DNA of 9,989 nt from the NCBI GenBank assembly GCA_910588295.1, contig CAJUQO010000027.1, positions 33,895-43,883 of the forward strand. The letters are read 5' to 3'. Source of the stretch: an uncultured Lachnospiraceae bacterium. GTDB lineage: Bacteria > Bacillota > Clostridia > Lachnospirales > Lachnospiraceae. Under the pieces are notes generated by a model that was given only the letters and a program-made list of their open reading frames with translations, was not told the DNA's origin and ran no database searches. The translations under genes and the position numbers were made by a program. Shown piece after piece: positions 6,628-9,989 of this stretch. The first letter of the stretch is position 1; each line of letters starts with the position of its first letter.

Positions 6628-7449
6628 TCAGAGGGACAGGATATAGCGTTCCCCCGGTGCGAACATATGAAAGCGCTGGGCAGGATTGACGGAAAACAGA
6701 GTGCCCACGAAAGAGGCCGGGCTGATGCCGTTTACTTTGTAAAGGTCATAATGCATGGGAACCAGCATACCGGCGTTTGTTTCCTTTGCCAGCAAAACGG
6801 CCTCCTCGGCGGTCATGTTGCCGATGATGTCCTCCCGGAGTTTATAATAGCCGCGGCCATTTACGGGAACCATCAGGACGTCGGTATTCATTAGTCTCTC
6901 CGCCAGCCCGTCGTAGATGCAGCAGTCGCCGGCATGGTAAAGGGAGAGGCCGTCCAGAAGGATTTTGTAGCCCAGTTCCCTGTAATAACCGTTTTCGTCG
7001 GGATGAAGCGTCTCGTGGGCCGCGGGAACCGGCAGGATCCGGCATCCGTCCAGATCAATGCCAGTGTCTGCCACAGCGCCCATGATCCTTTCCGATAAGA
7101 TGCCGTAAGCATGGAGGGTTCCGGCGGCCGGCGCCGGCGCGATAAATACGGCGCGGGGACTGGCTTTTGTAAGTGCCCGCAGGGTATAAGGATCGCAGTG
7201 GTCATAATGCGTATGGGTGCAGAGAACATAGTCTATGAAATCCAACTCTTTGGCTTCGATGGGGGCCGGATACCGGCGGATCCATTGGACTGTTTCCGTG
7301 CAGCAATGCCGATCCACATAGTCTGACAGATAGGGATCAATCAGAATATACCTGTCGTGGTATTTGATCAGCATGCCCTCCTGCCCGAGATAGAAAAGCG
7401 CCGCCTGATGCGCAGTAAGTTCCGTATTAAGAATAAAATTTTTTGTCAT
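6628..7449 (-). CDS. Metallo-beta-lactamase-fold hydrolase, UlaG-like
   Basis: A 273-residue cytoplasmic metallohydrolase. The metal-binding motif HTHYDH (H79, H81, D83, H84) is complete, with H145 in AAHE, D175 in HAGD and H233 in PMHYD as further ligands, so a two-metal site is likely. The early YLGQEGMLIKYHDRYILIDPYLSD segment, where the metallo-beta-lactamase strands begin, is typical of the UlaG/Lactamase_B_2 branch. UlaG itself opens L-ascorbate-6-phosphate lactone; it is about 354 residues, and this protein is shorter. Activity on a sugar lactone or phosphate ester is therefore inference. The start ATG 7449 follows GGAGG by 6 nt; an upstream in-frame ATG at 7506 would lie inside the promoter region. 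It is divergent from the dehydrogenase-kinase operon with overlapping promoters, which ties it to carbohydrate metabolism. Confidence 0.9.
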   Translation of the reverse strand: MTKNFILNTELTAHQAALFYLGQEGMLIKYHDRYILIDPYLSDYVDRHCCTETVQWIRRYPAPIEAKELDFIDYVLCTHTHYDHCDPYTLRALTKASPRAVFIAPAPAAGTLHAYGILSERIMGAVADTGIDLDGCRILPVPAAHETLHPDENGYYRELGYKILLDGLSLYHAGDCCIYDGLAERLMNTDVLMVPVNGRGYYKLREDIIGNMTAEEAVLLAKETNAGMLVPMHYDLYKVNGISPASFVGTLFSVNPAQRFHMFAPGERYILSL

Positions 7450-7470
7450 GTCATTCCTCCGGTTTTCTTC

Positions 7471-7500
7471 TTGACACATTATATCACAGAGTGATAAAAT
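7471..7500 (+). promoter_or_regulatory. Promoter of the dehydrogenase-kinase operon
   Basis: A perfect -35 TTGACA (7471-7476) and TAAAAT (7495-7500, five of six) are separated by 18 nt. Transcription should begin near 7507, giving a leader of about 50 nt before GTG 7556. Confidence 0.75.
7478..7500. promoter_or_regulatory. Palindromic operator shared by both divergent promoters
   Basis: TATCAC (7482-7487), AGA, GTGATA (7491-7496) is a perfect 6-bp inverted repeat. With outer bases it becomes 10-bp arms (7478-7487 and 7491-7500) with one mismatch. The left arm contains the -10 of the minus-strand promoter and the right arm the -10 of the plus-strand promoter, so a dimer bound here would block both. 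The regulator is not identified; the nearby ROK protein is one candidate. Confidence 0.7.
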
Positions 7501-7506
7501 ATGCAA
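7478..7506 (-). promoter_or_regulatory. Promoter of the MBL-fold hydrolase gene
   Basis: On the minus strand TTGCAT (7506-7501) and a perfect TATAAT (7483-7478) are exactly 17 nt apart. Transcription should begin near 7471, about 22 nt before the start codon. The element lies face to face with the plus-strand promoter and overlaps it almost fully. Confidence 0.75.
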
Positions 7507-7555
7507 CGAAAACAGAAAAATATATCAGGGCAGGAAGTGTGCAGGGAGGTATAGA

Positions 7556-8569
7556 GTGAACGCAGTAGTCATTAAAGAGCCGGGCCGTGTGTCTCTGGAA
7601 CAGGTGGAAATTCCCAGGCCGCAGCCGGGGTTTGTGTTGGTGAAGGTGAAAGCGGCGGCGGTCTGCGCGACGGATCTGGAGGTTTTGGACGGCAATATCC
7701 CAGCCAGCTATCCCCTGATACCGGGGCATGAGTGGAGCGGGATCGTCGAGGAGGCCGGGAGCGGGGAAGACCGGCACTGGATAGGGAAGCGGGTGGTCGG
7801 CAGCAACGATGTGGCGTGCCTGAAATGCGATGCATGCCGGAGCGGAAACTGGCGGTACTGTAAGGAATTTGAGGAGATCGGCTTCAAACGGAACGGGGCT
7901 TACGCAGAGTACGTACAGGTGCCGGCCTATGGCCTTTGCGAGCTTCCGGAGAATATTTCCTTTCAGCACGGCGCCCTTTGCGAACCGCTGGGCGTCGCGC
8001 TGGGTACGCTGGAAAAGGCAGGGGCGAAGTTCGGTGATACCTGTCTGATCATAGGGGCCGGTTCCATCGGCCTGTGTATGCTGGCGGCGGCAAAGGCTAT
8101 GGGAATGAAGAGGATCGTCGTATGCGCTTCGACGGGGAGACGGCTGAAGATTGCGCGGGAAATGGGCGCCTATGCGGCGGTTGCCATGGATCATGGCGAC
8201 TTGCAGGAGGAGATGGGGAAGATCCATCCGGGCGGCACGGATGTTGTCATTGACGCGACAGGAATCGAGGAATGTATTCAGCAGAGTCTGAAGCTGGCGA
8301 GAAAGGGCGGGACGGTGGCCCTGGCAGGATACGGGCGCGGAAAGACCATGAGCATCCGTATCGATGATATTCATATCAATAATCTCCGGGTGGTCGGAGC
8401 GGGAAATAACTGGAACCAGCATGGGAAAGCGGTCTCCCTGATGGCGGACGGCCTTGTAAATATAGAGCATTTTGTGACGGATACTTTCTCCCTGGAGGAG
8501 TATGAAAAAAGCCTGGAGATGGCGAGAAAACGTCCGGAGGGCTTTGTAAAGGCGGTCTTTTTATTATGA
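7556..8569 (+). CDS. Zinc-dependent medium-chain dehydrogenase, sugar or polyol type
   Basis: A 337-residue oxidoreductase of the MDR superfamily, related to sorbitol, idonate, galactitol and threonine dehydrogenases. It should interconvert a secondary alcohol and ketone. Catalytic zinc residues are visible as C37 and D40 (VCATDLEVLDG), H58 and E59 (PGHEWSG), and E143 (CEPLGVA). The structural zinc site is C88, C91, C94 and C102. The Rossmann motif IGAGSIGL starts near 166. At the end of the second strand, where NAD-dependent members have Asp, the sequence is CASTGRR (190-196), so NADP(H) preference is plausible. Length is normal. The start is GTG 7556, 6 nt after the GGAGG of GGGAGGT. Its stop overlaps the kinase start as ATGA, so the two are translationally coupled. 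The polyol substrate is unknown. Confidence 0.92.
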   Translation: MNAVVIKEPGRVSLEQVEIPRPQPGFVLVKVKAAAVCATDLEVLDGNIPASYPLIPGHEWSGIVEEAGSGEDRHWIGKRVVGSNDVACLKCDACRSGNWRYCKEFEEIGFKRNGAYAEYVQVPAYGLCELPENISFQHGALCEPLGVALGTLEKAGAKFGDTCLIIGAGSIGLCMLAAAKAMGMKRIVVCASTGRRLKIAREMGAYAAVAMDHGDLQEEMGKIHPGGTDVVIDATGIEECIQQSLKLARKGGTVALAGYGRGKTMSIRIDDIHINNLRVVGAGNNWNQHGKAVSLMADGLVNIEHFVTDTFSLEEYEKSLEMARKRPEGFVKAVFLL

Positions 8570-9945
8570 GAACGAACAGCGTGCTTGGGATCGATCTGGG
8601 GACGTCCTCTGTGAAGGTTCTCCAGAGATATGCCGACGGCTCTGTAGCCAGGATCAGGGCGGGATATGGAGAGCTTGGCCCGCAGGGATGGTGGCAGGCC
8701 GTGAAGGCGGCGTTGGCACAGGCGGATCTGGAGACCGTGGAAGCGGTCGGGCTGTCCTCCCAGGTGGGCACCTATGTGGTGGATGAAGATGTTGTGATCG
8801 GGTGGAGCTCCGGAATCGGGGCCAAGGAGCTTAGCGGTATCAAGGACGCGTACGATGCCGGCGAATTTGTAAAAGAGATCTCCATGCCCCATCCGGACAT
8901 CGCGTCCTATCCGATCCCGCGATTAAAATATATCGGGGAGAAGTACCCCGGCGCAGGGAGGGTATGCCAGCCCAAGGATCTGATCTGCGAAAAACTGACC
9001 GGGAATTTTGTGACGGATCCCTATTCATGGAGGGGACTTGCGAATCTAAAGACGAGGGAATACAGCCGCAAGTTTCTGGACGTGATCGGTTTTCCGGAAA
9101 ATAAATTGCCCAGGATCATCGGCGAGACAGATCTGGCAGGGTATACGCGGCGCACAGAGCTGGGCGGGAAAGTACTGCCGGCGGGGATCCCTGTATATAC
9201 GGGGCTGAACGATTATTTTTCCGCGCTGCTGGGGATGGGGATCCGGCATGTAGGGGATATGTTTGATATTTCCGGTACCAGCGAGCATCTAGGCGTCATA
9301 GAGAGGAGGCTGAGCCTCCGGACGAAGATGGTCAGCGGCCCGTATTTGAAGCATTATGTACACTACGGTGTGACCGCGTCTAGCGGCGCGTCCCTGGATT
9401 TCGGTCTGCAGCTGTACAAGACAGAGGAGATCGATCTGGACGAAATGTGCGGGAGGCGGCCGCCGGTTTTTTTGCCCTATCTGAGCGGAGAACGGGCGCC
9501 GGTCTGGGATGCCGACGCGAGGGGGATGTTTTTCGGCATTTCCGCAGGGTGTACCCGGGAGGAACTGGCCTACGGGGTTCTGGAGGGCGTGGTGTTCAGC
9601 CTGTACCATATTTATGAGCATATGGGAAAGCCGGAGGCCGCCCGGATAAAGGTGGCCGGCGGGGCGGCGGTGAATCCTGTGCTCAACCGTCTGAAAGCGG
9701 AGATGTTCCGGATCCCGGCGGATATCCAGGAAGAGACGGATTCCTCCGCTCTGGGAGCGGTAATGATCGCTTCCGTCGGCGCGGGCTGGTTTGCGGATAC
9801 GGACGATGCGGCGAAACGGGTGTGCAGGACAAAGGCGCGGATAGAACCCTCCGGAAAATACGGGGACTGGCTGCAGAGCAGATTCGCCGTTTATAAGGAC
9901 ATGTATCCGGCGGTAAAAGAACAGTATAAGAAATTGGTAGTGTAA
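8566..9945 (+). CDS. FGGY-family carbohydrate kinase
   Basis: A 459-residue sugar kinase of the FGGY family (xylulokinase-like), which phosphorylates a ketose or related sugar with ATP in the cytoplasm. The N-terminal phosphate-binding motif is GIDLGTSSVK (D10). The catalytic base is probably D216 in GLNDYFSALLGMG. GTSE follows at 237-240, with FLPYLSGERAPVWD at 302-315 and the C-terminal adenosine motif AGGAAVNP (364-371). At the site where xylulokinase relatives have W-x-D-x-R the sequence reads WSSGIGA (80-86), so the usual substrate-contact acid is missing and specificity may be unusual. The protein is slightly short for the family. It starts in the ATGA overlap with the dehydrogenase and lacks a strong ribosome-binding site, in line with coupling. 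A product of the dehydrogenase is the natural substrate guess. FGGY members act on many sugars, so no name is given. Confidence 0.92.
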   Translation: MRTNSVLGIDLGTSSVKVLQRYADGSVARIRAGYGELGPQGWWQAVKAALAQADLETVEAVGLSSQVGTYVVDEDVVIGWSSGIGAKELSGIKDAYDAGEFVKEISMPHPDIASYPIPRLKYIGEKYPGAGRVCQPKDLICEKLTGNFVTDPYSWRGLANLKTREYSRKFLDVIGFPENKLPRIIGETDLAGYTRRTELGGKVLPAGIPVYTGLNDYFSALLGMGIRHVGDMFDISGTSEHLGVIERRLSLRTKMVSGPYLKHYVHYGVTASSGASLDFGLQLYKTEEIDLDEMCGRRPPVFLPYLSGERAPVWDADARGMFFGISAGCTREELAYGVLEGVVFSLYHIYEHMGKPEAARIKVAGGAAVNPVLNRLKAEMFRIPADIQEETDSSALGAVMIASVGAGWFADTDDAAKRVCRTKARIEPSGKYGDWLQSRFAVYKDMYPAVKEQYKKLVV

Positions 9946-9948
9946 AGT

Positions 9949-9984
9949 AGCCTATGAAAAACTGGAGTCAAAAAAATAGGCTCC
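9949..9984 (+). other. Short inverted repeats after the kinase gene
   Basis: AGCCTAT (9949-9955) pairs with ATAGGCT (9976-9982). Alternatively GGAG (9964-9967) pairs with CTCC (9981-9984). The stems are short with long A-rich loops, and the window ends 5 bases later, so a T-run cannot be judged. This could be the start of a terminator for the dehydrogenase-kinase operon. Confidence 0.25.
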
Positions 9985-9989
9985 ATTAG

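Noticed and set aside
7484..8470. A 328-residue open frame on the minus strand
   Set aside because: It lies antisense to the dehydrogenase, whose zinc and Rossmann motifs are intact. Its composition is rich in His, Arg and Pro, as expected for a shadow of GC-rich coding sequence.

Overview
The window looks like chromosomal DNA of an anaerobic Firmicute in the class Clostridia, most likely a Lachnospiraceae-type gut bacterium. This rests on the strong GGAGG ribosome-binding sites, two TTG starts, a CBS-domain family II pyrophosphatase, a three-domain S1 protein and a ROK regulator of a familiar clostridial type. It is inferred from protein character and has not been checked by a search. There is no rRNA, tRNA, CRISPR array, transposase or phage gene.

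Layout. (1) At 1-222 is the 3' end of an unrecognised helical protein, which meets a minus-strand S1-domain gene at a shared hairpin terminator. (2) The S1 gene (start near 1187, TTG) is divergent from a plus-strand pair: a CBS/DRTGG-containing inorganic pyrophosphatase (1394-3040) and a flavin-reductase-like protein (3085-3666). (3) A 420-base AT-rich region with no full-size gene carries a strong sigma-A-type promoter and a leader of about 300 nt. The leader contains short open segments in different frames and precedes murA (4090-5385), the first committed step of peptidoglycan synthesis. (4) A ROK-family regulator follows (5534-6601, TTG start) and converges on a metallo-beta-lactamase-fold hydrolase (6628-7449, minus). 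The two genes are separated by a long perfect inverted repeat. (5) The hydrolase is divergent from a zinc-dependent medium-chain dehydrogenase (7556-8569), which overlaps an FGGY sugar kinase (8566-9945) by ATGA.

How the genes work together. The left half is housekeeping: translation or RNA binding, pyrophosphate removal, redox chemistry and cell-wall synthesis. The right half reads as a small carbohydrate-catabolic module: a UlaG-like hydrolase or lactonase, a sugar or polyol dehydrogenase, a sugar kinase and a nearby ROK regulator. The hydrolase and dehydrogenase promoters lie face to face. They overlap almost completely and share one palindrome, so the two arms of the module are probably controlled by one repressor or by mutual exclusion. 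The substrate cannot be named from sequence alone. I see no defence system or other clearly new large system. The most distinctive features are this compact divergent control element, the two atypical enzymes it drives, and the unusual murA leader.
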